Source of the DNA: Xanthobacteraceae bacterium
Lineage (GTDB): Bacteria > Pseudomonadota > Alphaproteobacteria > Rhizobiales > Xanthobacteraceae
Assembly (NCBI GenBank): GCA_030043175.1
Contig: JASHYD010000377.1
Location: forward strand, 1 to 7,261
Direction: 5' to 3'
Length of the DNA stretch: 7,261 nt
The first letter of the stretch is position 1. Each line of letters starts with the position of its first letter. The notes beneath the pieces are model-generated. The model made no database searches, was not told the origin of the DNA, and saw only the letters and a program-made list of their open reading frames with translations. A program made the position numbers and the translations under genes. Below are positions 1 through 5,319 of this stretch, piece after piece.

Positions 1-129
1 CTCGAAAACCGGCAGTGACAGAGCCGGCTTCGCCGCCGGTTGAGCCACAGCACCAAACCCCAACGGCCAAATTCCATAAACACTAATGGCGGCGGCGACG
101 AGCGTTGCGCCGGTAGATGAAGCCTTCAC
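1..129 (-). CDS. Exported protein, N-terminal fragment (runs off left edge)
   Basis: Only the first 43 codons are in the window; the gene continues past base 1. I chose the GTG at 129-127 because GGGGAGAG lies about 5 nt upstream, a strong ribosome binding site. The peptide has a Lys near the N-terminus, then a hydrophobic stretch (TLVAAAISVYGIWPLGFG) and a likely signal peptidase I site after AVA (residues 27-29). The mature end begins with a Pro/Ala-rich segment that reaches LSLPVFE at the window edge. It lies 67 bp downstream of the exported protein at 197-1072 on the same strand, so the two are probably co-transcribed. A segment like LPxFE just after the signal peptide resembles the start of exported beta-propeller (NHL-repeat) proteins that begin FEVDPxWPKLP. 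That is a guess from memory, since the diagnostic residues lie outside the window. Confidence 0.7.
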   Translation of the reverse strand, partial: MKASSTGATLVAAAISVYGIWPLGFGAVAQPAAKPALSLPVFE

Positions 130-196
130 GTTGCTCTCCCCTGAGGCGGCGTATGTTCCCGTATTCGTTTCCGCTCACGATCCGGTGCGTTGCCAA

Positions 197-1072
197 TCAA
201 AAATCCGTTTTCGTTGCGACGGGAACTTGAAAGAAGTTTCCCGGATGTCCCACGTTGTTCTCGGCGCAGGGCTCTTCAACCAGCGTCACGGGCGTGCGTG
301 CGTGCTGATAGCGCACCACGGCCGACCATGGCTCATTGAAGGCGCCCGGGTCCTCGACCGTGAAACTTATCTGAAGCGTATTGCCGTTATTGACGAGCTT
401 GAATCGTTCAATCACGTGCAACTTGGTCGTATGGGGCAGATCGTAATGGTCGTCGAGGAACGTCCGATCGTTGGAGCCGACAGTATCGACCACCAACTCG
501 TCGCCCTCATAGCGGCCGACCGATTCGCCATACCAGGATGGCGAGAGATACTCCGAATGCGGCACGTCCAGGTAGATGTGCCTCGTCTGGTTGTCGGCCT
601 GATGGATCATCAGGACCTCCTTCGGCGTCTGAATCACGTATATGCTCTCGACGCCGTTGGCATAGAGCAGGAACTCCGGGACACCGGCAGGCCAACAGTT
701 AGCCCGTGAAGTCCAGCGCAGCTTACCGGCAAGCACCTCCTGGTTGGATTTCTTGAGGGCGTCCACCACCCATGGCTTTAAGTTCGGGTTGTTTACGTCC
801 GCAATCCGCAGTGCCGTCTCCGCAACGGCCCCACCGGCGATCGGGACGCGCACCATGATCGGATGCGAATGATCGTAGGTCACCGGCCCGATACCGGAGG
901 CCGGCAGAAGGTACTCCCCTCCTTCGCTCGCCACCCAGGGCCGGTCGATCGAGGAAAAGTTGGGCACATTGGACTGCTCGCCGGCCCCAAATACGTTCGT
1001 CGTGAGAGCACTGGCGAAGACCAAGCCGAGCAGCAATCTGGTGACGAGTTGGTGGTGTATGGTTCGTATCAT
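197..1072 (-). CDS. Secreted conserved hypothetical protein, 291 aa
   Basis: Function unknown. The frame stays open upstream to an ATG at 1315, but I place the start at 1072 because it gives a normal signal peptide: Arg near the N-terminus, hydrophobic core LLLGLVFASAL, and cleavage near residue 30 (NVFGA/GEQ). The 81 residues upstream of it do not look coding. Translation initiation looks weak, with only GGTGA about 8 nt upstream. The mature protein is soluble. It has the cluster RANCWPAGVPEFLL (about residues 123-136), then YGESVGRYEGDELVVDT (181-197), LPHTTKLHVIERF (212-224) and FTVEDPGAFNEPW (237-249). The SxGRxEGDxLVVDT...pHtxxLHVxERF...vxDPxaxxxPW pattern matches a widespread family of exported uncharacterised proteins in Proteobacteria and Acidobacteria. 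Two Cys (126, 269) could form a disulfide. It is probably co-transcribed with the exported protein at 1-129. Confidence 0.85.
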   Translation of the reverse strand: MIRTIHHQLVTRLLLGLVFASALTTNVFGAGEQSNVPNFSSIDRPWVASEGGEYLLPASGIGPVTYDHSHPIMVRVPIAGGAVAETALRIADVNNPNLKPWVVDALKKSNQEVLAGKLRWTSRANCWPAGVPEFLLYANGVESIYVIQTPKEVLMIHQADNQTRHIYLDVPHSEYLSPSWYGESVGRYEGDELVVDTVGSNDRTFLDDHYDLPHTTKLHVIERFKLVNNGNTLQISFTVEDPGAFNEPWSAVVRYQHARTPVTLVEEPCAENNVGHPGNFFQVPVATKTDF

Positions 1073-1428
1073 GTCAGCGTCACCGTGGCGGAGGCGCAAG
1101 CAACCGGTAACGATATTCACATTGGCTGTTTGCGCTTGTCGCGAGGGGAGGCGCCGCAAAACTCCATAGAGGCAATGCAGGGAGGCTTTTGCACCGGTGT
1201 CGTCGAGGGAATTATCAGTGGGAACTCTCACGTTTGCGCACCGAAGGGAGCAGATAATGGCCAAGGCGTTGCTATCTTGGTCCGCTTCCTCAATACGCAT
1301 CCAGAACGGCGCCACGAACGTTTCGTCGGCCTTGCCCTCGAGGCGCTGAGTATCGCGTGGCCGTGCAAGTAGTAACCCGCCGGCTTGGGGGAACCTAGCC
1401 GCGCGCTGGTGGCGCCCGGACGCCGGCG
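1073..1428. other. Intergenic region without a supported gene (356 bp)
   Basis: Both strands have open frames here, but these are extensions of the minus-strand exported protein or its antisense, and the translations look random. It should hold the promoter of the gene starting at 1072, but I see no convincing -35/-10 pair. A very GC-rich patch at about 1400-1430, just after the mini-gene stop at 1429, can fold (GGCG...CGCC) but has no T-run, so I do not call it a terminator. Confidence 0.5.
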
Positions 1429-1542
1429 CTACACCCGGCCTGCCCGGTCCTGGTGGGCCTTCAACCGCTTCAACACGCGCAGAAAACTGAACAGGGCCAA
1501 TGTCTCGCCCACGGCCAGAACAGCCTCCCCCAGCGACAGCAT
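1429..1542 (-). CDS. Hydrophobic mini-protein, 37 aa
   Basis: A very short frame that reads like real protein: MLSLGEAVLAVGETLALF is a continuous hydrophobic helix, followed by a basic tail (VLKRLKAHQDR) and a TAG stop at 1431-1429. This suggests a single membrane or membrane-surface helix with a positive cytoplasmic tail. It begins 17 nt after the stop of the broken small gene at 1560-1726 on the same strand and is probably co-transcribed with it. No good Shine-Dalgarno sequence precedes the ATG at 1542. The same frame stays open upstream through IYIANG back to about 1560, so a non-ATG start is possible. I do not recognise a named family, and homologue searches would decide whether it is real. 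Confidence 0.4.
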   Translation of the reverse strand: MLSLGEAVLAVGETLALFSFLRVLKRLKAHQDRAGRV

Positions 1543-1559
1543 GCCGTTAGCGATGTAAA

Positions 1560-1726
1560 TCAGGGCATCGCCATCAGTTTGTTGGCCGGCACCTTAAATT
1601 CCGCGGCGCCTTTCTCGATCGCGGTGGCCGCGTCCGGCGCCTCTACGGTGCCAAGCCGGACGGCTTTGCGGCGATCTTGTAGACTTCCCAAACAATCGTC
1701 GGCGGCGGTTCGGGCTTCTTGGCCAT
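1560..1726 (-). pseudogene. Small conserved protein with a 1-nt frameshift (55 aa if repaired)
   Basis: Two frames join into one plausible protein. The frame from the ATG at 1726 gives MAKKPEPPPTIVWEVYKIAAK and then hits an early TAG. The frame from about 1664 gives AVRLGTVEAPDAATAIEKG, AAEFKVPANK and ends LMAMP with TGA at 1562-1560. Restoring one G at about 1664 (AAGCC to AAGGCC) fuses them into 55 residues. The reconstructed product has the pattern K(I/V)AAKxxxLGxVEAxDxxxAIEKAAxEFKVPxxKLxA, which I associate from memory with short conserved proteins of Bradyrhizobium and relatives, function unknown. The start at 1726 is preferred over the in-frame ATG at 1732 because the twin gene at 2190-2419 keeps only the 1726-equivalent ATG. 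There is no Shine-Dalgarno; a promoter ends 6 nt upstream (see 1733-1761). The lesion could be a true mutation or a sequencing or assembly error. Confidence 0.7.
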
Positions 1727-1774
1727 GCCCATAGTATCGGTTGGGAGCCGGGTACGTGCAATCGGCCCACTGAG
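1704..1774 (-). repeat. 71-bp 5' cassette, copy 1 (promoter plus first codons)
   Basis: This segment matches 2397-2467 in the same orientation at 59 of 71 positions by hand count (about 83%), without gaps. It covers a -35 element, a 17-bp spacer, a -10 element, the start codon and the first eight codons (MAKKPEPP). The 27 nt from GGGCATGGCC through codon eight are identical in both copies, whereas the spacer differs. Beyond the cassette the two genes are unrelated. Confidence 0.85.
1733..1761 (-). promoter_or_regulatory. Sigma-70-type promoter for a leaderless small gene (copy 1)
   Basis: On the minus strand, TTGCAC (1761-1756) is followed by an exact 17-bp spacer and GATACT (1738-1733). Six nucleotides separate the -10 from the ATG at 1726, so the expected +1 falls on the A of the start codon. 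No Shine-Dalgarno lies between them. The same geometry is present at 2426-2454, although the spacer sequence differs, which supports selection on the elements. Confidence 0.65.
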
Positions 1775-1795
1775 TCGGCGTTGCGCCTTGCTCCC

Positions 1796-1817
1796 AGTGG
1801 TGAGCCACACCACCACT
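1796..1817. other. Stem-loop after the zinc-ribbon gene
   Basis: AGTGGTG (1796-1802) pairs perfectly with CACCACT (1811-1817) across an 8-nt loop. It lies 35 bp past the stop of the zinc-ribbon-like gene and 34 bp before the -35 of the next promoter. There is no T-run on either side, so it is at best a weak or Rho-type 3' end structure. Confidence 0.3.
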
Positions 1818-1851
1818 CCAGCCGCCGTCAGTCAGTTCCGGTAGGATCGGC

Positions 1852-2031
1852 CTACTCGCCATTTTCGCTGGGCGTCTTCCCTGTTTTCGGATTGACGAAA
1901 TGCACCTGTCCGCACGCAGCGCACGTTACACCCACAAACGCTCCGTCAGCTCTTTCGGATTCATTGTCTTTCGCGTCGTAGCCTTGCACGCGGTAACCCG
2001 TATAGGGGCAGCGGAAGATGAATGGCGGCAT
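1852..2031 (-). CDS. Zinc-ribbon-like small protein, 59 aa
   Basis: An intact small gene starting with ATG at 2031 and ending with TAG at 1854-1852. The N-terminus MPPFIFRCPYTGYRVQG is followed by an acidic linker (YDAKDNESERADG), then VTCAACGQVHFVNPKTGK and a short acidic tail. Cys8, the Cys37-x2-Cys40 pair and His44 could bind one zinc ion. The pattern FRCPxTGxxVQG...VxCxACxxVHxVNPxTGK is one I recall in short proteins common in Bradyrhizobium and related genera, biochemical role unknown. AGAGG lies 12 nt before this ATG, somewhat far; it is better spaced for an out-of-frame ATG at 2038, but only the 2031 frame gives the conserved-looking protein. A perfect FixK/FNR box 66 bp upstream suggests low-oxygen control. 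Confidence 0.8.
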   Translation of the reverse strand: MPPFIFRCPYTGYRVQGYDAKDNESERADGAFVGVTCAACGQVHFVNPKTGKTPSENGE

Positions 2032-2096
2032 CGAGCATCGTTACCTCTAGGGTCCGGTCTTCCGCATTGTCTTTGCACGAAAAATGGATGGCAAGT

Positions 2097-2110
2097 TTGA
2101 TCATGATCAA
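2097..2110 (-). promoter_or_regulatory. FixK/FNR-type operator
   Basis: TTGATCATGATCAA is a perfect 14-bp palindrome and an exact match to the FNR/FixK consensus TTGAT-N4-ATCAA. With one G-T position allowed, the symmetry extends to 2093-2114. It sits between the stop of the broken gene at 2190 and the start of the zinc-ribbon-like gene at 2031. If the centre (2103.5) is at -41.5, as in class II activation, transcription would start near 2062 on the minus strand, leaving a leader of about 30 nt containing AGAGG. A GACAAT hexamer lies near the expected -10. There is no plus-strand gene nearby, so the minus-strand gene is the likely target. In rhizobia FixK proteins activate microaerobic genes. 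Confidence 0.7.
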
Positions 2111-2189
2111 GCTTTTGGCTTGTCACCACTTGGGCCGCCCGGGCCTCTTACGTGTTGGGCCACCGTCAACACCCCGGCAGCACGTAGCC

Positions 2190-2419
2190 TCACAACCCGG
2201 GCAACAGCGCCCGCAGCGTGGCGCGCCCGTCGTCTGTCAGGGTTAGATGTCCGCGCCCATCCCGCGCGATACATCCCCTCACTACCATCGATATGACTGT
2301 CACGCCCGTGACGCCGGCGCTTGCCAGTCGGTTCCGCTGGCAACGCAGAACAGGAGCATGCGCTGTCGCACTCCGAGCGACCCAGCGTTCGGCTTAGGCG
2401 GTTCGGGCTTCTTGGCCAT
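2190..2419 (-). pseudogene. Small winged-helix-like protein with a 1-nt frameshift (76 aa if repaired)
   Basis: The frame from the ATG at 2419 reads MAKKPEPPKPNAGSLGVRQR, then MLLFCVASGTDWQ, and soon stops. A second frame picks up as AGVTGVTVISMVVRGCIAR, then DGRGHLTLTDDGRATLRALL, ending PGL with TGA at 2192-2190. One extra G at about 2316-2320 joins them into 76 residues. The second half looks like the recognition-helix and wing part of a winged helix: an alternation ending RxGxLxLTDxGRAxLRALL is typical of MarR-like and other small wHTH domains. It may therefore be a DNA-binding protein, but the fold is inferred from pattern only. The first eight residues and the promoter are shared with the other broken gene (1560-1726). 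There is no Shine-Dalgarno, consistent with leaderless translation. The lesion may be real or a base-calling error. Confidence 0.65.
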
Positions 2420-2467
2420 GCCCGCAGTATCGACCGCGAGCTAGGTACGTTCAATCGGCTGGCTGAG
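2397..2467 (-). repeat. 71-bp 5' cassette, copy 2 (promoter plus first codons)
   Basis: Direct-repeat partner of 1704-1774; see that entry for the comparison. The downstream body is a different protein, so this is a shared 5' module and not a duplicated whole gene. Confidence 0.85.
2426..2454 (-). promoter_or_regulatory. Sigma-70-type promoter for a leaderless small gene (copy 2)
   Basis: TTGAAC (2454-2449), a 17-bp spacer, and GATACT (2431-2426) on the minus strand, again ending 6 nt before the ATG at 2419. The -10 hexamer and all distances are identical to the promoter at 1733-1761. The ATG six bases upstream seen in copy 1 is GCG here, which fixes the common start codon. Confidence 0.65.
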
Positions 2468-2830
2468 CCCCGGCCCTTGCCGAAGCTCCTCGGAATCAAG
2501 AGCCGGGACCGCATGGGGCGAGATCACAGTTCTACCCAACGTTCGAATCCAACGCCGGCCGTGGCGGCACGTCCCGAGTAAAGGCAGGCGGGGGCAGGCC
2601 AGAGCCCCGGCCCGGTGAAAGATCGGACAGAAGTCACTCTCGAGTTACCATGTTGGGATCTCCGGTTGGCTCCTTACGCCCCTCTGCGAGCGCGGCGTTC
2701 TACTTTAAGATGTGGGTGGATGGGCGCATTGCAAAGCGCGACGGCGAGCGCTTTCGCGCCCGCACGCCGGCTTCGGATTGGACCACAACGCTCGAACCAC
2801 CGAACCGAGATGCGCCGCAAGCCGCTCGGC
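2468..2830. other. Intergenic region without a supported gene (about 360 bp)
   Basis: Several frames are open on both strands because of the high GC content, but none has a good start signal or a recognisable product. A plus-strand frame at 2650-2868 contains a stretch that reads somewhat like protein (MWVDGRIAKRDGERF) but lacks a ribosome binding site and runs into the 3' end of the opposite gene. A tRNA-like TTCGAAT heptamer at about 2543 has no pairing stem. I see no terminator with a T-run for the gene ending at 2831. Confidence 0.4.
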
Positions 2831-3235
2831 TCATGGGCAGATGTACCCCCACTGCCCCCAATTGTTGACGCCCCAAGAACAGCCCCTGATCGCACGCATA
2901 TCCCAGTCTTGCACTGCAAAAGACCGGCGCTCCGAGTTGATCTGGCCCGAGCGGATATAGCGTTGCGTCGCGTCATTTGCCGCCGCGATTGATCGCTGCA
3001 GCGACTCCGGCGTGATGCCGGTCGGCAAAGAGGGACCAGTGTAGCCCAGCTGTCGGAGTCTCTGCATATAGTTGTAGTATTGCATACCCCAATAGCGGGC
3101 AGTTGCGTCTCCAATCTGCTGATTTCTCAGCTGCGAGCGGATGGCCCAGCTCATGTCCATTGGTGCATTCTGCGCGTGAGCGCCGCTAGCCAGGATGGCA
3201 GAGAGGACCAAGCCCGTGACGGCGGATTTTATCAT
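2831..3235 (-). CDS. Secreted conserved hypothetical protein, 134 aa
   Basis: The ATG at 3235 has GGAAGG 7 nt upstream and begins a standard signal peptide: MIKSAVTGLVLSAILASGAHA, cleaved before QNAP. The mature part is short, polar and rich in Gln, Asn and Tyr. It has MDMSWAIRSQLRNQQIGDA, then YYNYMQRLRQLGYTGPSLPT, GITPESLQRSIAAAN and a C-terminus with two Cys (RAIRGCSWG...GYICP) that may form a disulfide. I recall similar exported proteins (PTGxTPExLQxSI...RRxxAVxDWDxRAIRGC) in Bradyrhizobium; function unknown. The frame is open further upstream to an ATG at 3352, which has its own GGAG, so a 173-aa version is possible. However, it would bury the signal peptide 40 residues in, so I prefer 3235. 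Confidence 0.85.
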   Translation of the reverse strand: MIKSAVTGLVLSAILASGAHAQNAPMDMSWAIRSQLRNQQIGDATARYWGMQYYNYMQRLRQLGYTGPSLPTGITPESLQRSIAAANDATQRYIRSGQINSERRSFAVQDWDMRAIRGCSWGVNNWGQWGYICP

Positions 3236-3357
3236 TGGTAGCCTTCCGTGTTTTTGTCCGAGACCCAACCGGGATTTTGCGAGTGAACCCCGAACGCGCT
3301 CGGTGGCGAGAACGGACGCGACCTCAATGGTCGAGGTGATGAGTTTATGCATGGTCT

Positions 3358-3480
3358 TTACTCCACGATCAGAGTGAGAAAGACCCGGCCTAATGGCTTT
3401 TGCCGGGTCAGGAACTGCACGATACTGACGGATCGCCGCTCCTGGTCGCTAAGGCGGAGGGGATGTGGCTTCTCGGACAT
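3358..3480 (-). CDS. Possible 40-aa ORF, coupled to the next gene
   Basis: ATG at 3480, TAA at 3360-3358. The product begins MSEKPHPLRLSDQERRS and ends KPLGRVFLTLIVE. Codons mostly end in G or C, as in the neighbouring genes. The stop (GTG GAG TAA) supplies a GGAG sequence 8 nt before an ATG at 3352, in the frame that leads into the secreted protein. This would fit translational coupling. There is no Shine-Dalgarno before its own ATG, and I recognise no family. It is divergent from the sigma-factor gene, and its start lies in one arm of the dyad element at 3473-3541. Weakly supported. Confidence 0.3.
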   Translation of the reverse strand: MSEKPHPLRLSDQERRSVSIVQFLTRQKPLGRVFLTLIVE

Positions 3481-3541
3481 TGCGCCGCAGATGATTTTTT
3501 TAAATTGGGCACGTCTGAAGTGCCCTCCATCCAGCGCCTTA
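3473..3541 (+). repeat. MSE dyad element, copy A (upstream of sigma gene)
   Basis: Matches 7030-7088 in inverted orientation. The core GTCTGAAGTGCCCTCC (3513-3528) is identical in both, as is AGCGCCTTA (3533-3541); from 3513 to 3541 there are 26 matches in 29. The outer arms TCGGACAT (3473-3480) and ACGTCTGA (3511-3518) form an imperfect dyad. In this copy the plus-strand frame reads (T)SEVPSIQRLRS then stop, a start-less remnant of the small gene at 6926-7060. The element ends at the Shine-Dalgarno of the sigma-factor gene. Confidence 0.6.
3507..3525 (+). promoter_or_regulatory. Hairpin in the sigma-gene leader
   Basis: GGGCAC (3507-3512) pairs perfectly with GTGCCC (3520-3525) around the loop GTCTGAA, ending 15 nt before the AGGAG ribosome binding site (3541-3545). 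In the other copy of the element the equivalent arms still pair (GGCAT with GTGCC, one G-T pair). It could influence translation or be a protein-binding site; no function is shown. Confidence 0.35.
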
Positions 3542-3551
3542 GGAGCTAAAG

Positions 3552-4091
3552 GTGTCAGCACCGCTAGAGCAGGGTCGGTCCGGCGAGACTTACAGTGCGG
3601 CAGAAATATCCCAGGCGATCCGCTCTTTCACTGCCGCCCAAAAAACGGCGTTGGTGAAGATTGCAAAGGCATATTCATGGAAAACCAGGCACAGCTACGA
3701 GGACCTCATTCAGGAAGCCTTAACCCGCGTTCTGGAAGGAAAAAGAACATGGCCGAGGGGCCTCCCGTCGGAGGTGTTTCTGCGTGGCGTGATGCGCAGC
3801 ATAGCATCAGATTGGGGGCCGGAAGAACTGGACGACAGTGTGGACGTCGATGATATCGGCTACGTCAATCATTCCGCAGCGGCCAGGATCGATGCGCAAA
3901 AAATGTTGGCCCTCTTCGGCGACGATCCAGCTGCGAAAAAGATTTTCGTCGCCATGCTTGAGGGCGCGAGAGGAGAGGAGCTCCGGGAAATAAGTGGGCT
4001 GTCTGCGAGGGACTACGAGACTAAGCGGACCAAGATGCGAAGGCGCCTTGAAAAGATGATGTCACCGCCGACAAGAGGCCGGGAACGATGA
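3552..4091 (+). CDS. Sigma-70 family RNA polymerase sigma factor (ECF-like), 179 aa
   Basis: Starts at GTG 3552 with AGGAG 6 nt upstream. Residues 20-90 look like sigma region 2: a helix-rich stretch with SYEDLIQEALTRVLEGKRTW (48-67), the signature of core-RNA-polymerase-binding and -10 recognition, then FLRGVMRSIASDW (76-88). Residues 115-170 look like region 4: KKIFVAMLEGARGEELREI, then SGLSARDYETKRTKMRRRLE, a helix-turn-helix for -35 contact. At 179 aa with only regions 2 and 4, it has the size of an extracytoplasmic-function sigma factor. It probably redirects RNA polymerase to a small regulon in response to its partner. Its stop overlaps the start of the membrane-protein gene (ATGA, 4088-4091), so the two are translationally coupled, as sigma/anti-sigma pairs often are. 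The target promoters are unknown. Confidence 0.85.
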   Translation: MSAPLEQGRSGETYSAAEISQAIRSFTAAQKTALVKIAKAYSWKTRHSYEDLIQEALTRVLEGKRTWPRGLPSEVFLRGVMRSIASDWGPEELDDSVDVDDIGYVNHSAAARIDAQKMLALFGDDPAAKKIFVAMLEGARGEELREISGLSARDYETKRTKMRRRLEKMMSPPTRGRER

Positions 4092-5218
4092 ACGCGAACC
4101 GGAAACGAAATGACGCTCTCAACGTCGCCGACTTCAAGATAGACGATATCTTGAGTACGCGGGGCGATCAGTTGCTTGCCGAAGTTGCCGAGGATTACGG
4201 AGATCCTGGGGTGCTGGCGGCTGAGTTTGATGCGATCGCCTTTTCGGTCCTGTCGCAGAATGGTGAACGTGCGGTTGGTCAAGGAGATCCCGCGGCGCCC
4301 ACCCGGCGGCCGGTGCTTTTCGCGGGATCGTCGCCGGGTGCTTCATGGGTGTTTCTGCAGGCGGCGCTTGTGAGGCTGTCGGAATGGACCGCGGCGTCCC
4401 TGCGACCCCGCATTGCGTTGGGCGCATTCGCGACGCTCCTGTTGGTCGCGATTTTGTCTCCGGCGCTATATCCGCTGTTGATCGAGCACGCGACCGACCG
4501 CGCGGCGCTGCAGTCGGATTCGCCGGCGCGGAAAGCTGAACCCGAAGGGAGGACCCCGCGCACGATGCCGGTCGAGCGGCCGACATCCGATCCGAAGGAT
4601 CGGATCGATCAGATCAATCGGTTCGTCAATGCCTATGATGGCGGCGACTGCTTCTTCGCCGCTTCGGTGTCGGTCGCCGAACACCAGGCGACCCTTGAGG
4701 GCTATGGCAGCGCGGTCGCTCCGTTTGAGATGTTCGGTACTGAATTCAAGCGCAATTTCGGGTTTGAGGCTTTCATCCGCGCGCACCGCGTGACGCCAGC
4801 ACAGTGTGGAGCAGTGAACTTCCTGTCGCGCATGCGAAATCAGCGCGAGTCGGTGCCGAGTCTTGATACAGGTGGCACCACGCTGCACAGTGGCGAGACA
4901 TTGACAGGCACCGTCGCGGATTTTGGCAAGCGCGATGTCGCTCTTTTGCTGGTCGCCGACGACGGCTCCGTCCGCAACTTGACGAACACGCTGAGGACGA
5001 CGGGCAACACCAAGTCTTTCAGTATCCCAGTACGGAAAAGCGGCTCCGAACGAGCCGAACCTGATCTCCTGCTTGCGATAGCTGCAAGTAAGCCGCTTGA
5101 CGCCTTAACGGCCCCGCTCGGCAGCGCCGGTCAGGTGTTTGGGCGGCTGCTGGCCGAAGCGGAGAGGGACGGGCAAACGCTCAGCGTCAGCGCCAAGTTT
5201 TTCACCCTGGTGCAATAG
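4088..5218 (+). CDS. Single-pass membrane protein, likely partner of the sigma factor, 376 aa
   Basis: Overlaps the sigma-factor gene by 4 nt. Residues 1-108 should be cytoplasmic and include an acidic helical motif (GDQLLAEVAEDYGDPGVLAA, 26-45). One transmembrane helix follows at about 109-132 (IALGAFATLLLVAILSPALY). After a Pro/Arg-rich linker (140-170) there is a C-terminal domain of about 200 residues, with DGGDCFFAASVSVAEHQATL (184-203), a second Cys at 240 (TPAQCGAV), then a beta-rich part (GETLTGTVADFG, DVALLLVADDGSV). I associate this domain, from memory, with C-termini of rhizobial Ser/Thr kinases and caspase-linked proteins; it is probably periplasmic, and Cys188 and Cys240 may pair. 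Gene order and topology suggest an anti-sigma factor or sensor, but no known zinc anti-sigma (ZAS) motif is seen, so the role is inferred. A perfect 9-bp hairpin lies in its linker coding region. Confidence 0.75.
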   Translation: MNANRKRNDALNVADFKIDDILSTRGDQLLAEVAEDYGDPGVLAAEFDAIAFSVLSQNGERAVGQGDPAAPTRRPVLFAGSSPGASWVFLQAALVRLSEWTAASLRPRIALGAFATLLLVAILSPALYPLLIEHATDRAALQSDSPARKAEPEGRTPRTMPVERPTSDPKDRIDQINRFVNAYDGGDCFFAASVSVAEHQATLEGYGSAVAPFEMFGTEFKRNFGFEAFIRAHRVTPAQCGAVNFLSRMRNQRESVPSLDTGGTTLHSGETLTGTVADFGKRDVALLLVADDGSVRNLTNTLRTTGNTKSFSIPVRKSGSERAEPDLLLAIAASKPLDALTAPLGSAGQVFGRLLAEAERDGQTLSVSAKFFTLVQ

Positions 5219-5319
5219 CGGCTTTGGCGATCGCCGATAAGGTTCGAAATGCATGAATGAGGGATCGAGATGCGGTACAGGAACGACTTTATCCATCAGC
5301 GCCAGCCGCAGCGCCGATT

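Noticed and set aside
86..709. Long plus-strand open frame of 207 codons
   Set aside because: It lies antisense to the secreted protein at 197-1072, which has a signal peptide and conserved-looking motifs. The plus-strand product shows no domain and has no good ribosome binding site.
1073..1315. N-terminal extension of the 291-aa secreted protein to an ATG at 1315
   Set aside because: It would place the signal peptide 82 residues inside the protein, and the extra residues do not look like coding sequence.
2530..2570. tRNA-like TTCGAAT T-loop sequence
   Set aside because: The flanking five bases on each side do not pair, and no acceptor, D or anticodon arms can be built around it.
2650..2868. 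Plus-strand ORF containing MWVDGRIAKRDGERF
   Set aside because: Part of it reads like protein, but there is no Shine-Dalgarno, the N-terminal part looks random, and its 3' end overlaps the convergent secreted-protein gene. Not enough to call.
3412..3435. GGAAC motifs upstream of the sigma gene (3412) and the caspase gene (minus strand, 6757-6753) as ECF -35 elements
   Set aside because: No shared -10 element (such as CGTC or GTT) follows at 16-18 nt in either place, so a common sigma-dependent promoter is not supported.
5219..5319. Bidirectional terminator between the convergent genes, including the palindrome GGCGATCGCC (5226-5235)
   Set aside because: The palindrome leaves at most a 3-bp stem once a loop is allowed, and no T-run follows on either strand.
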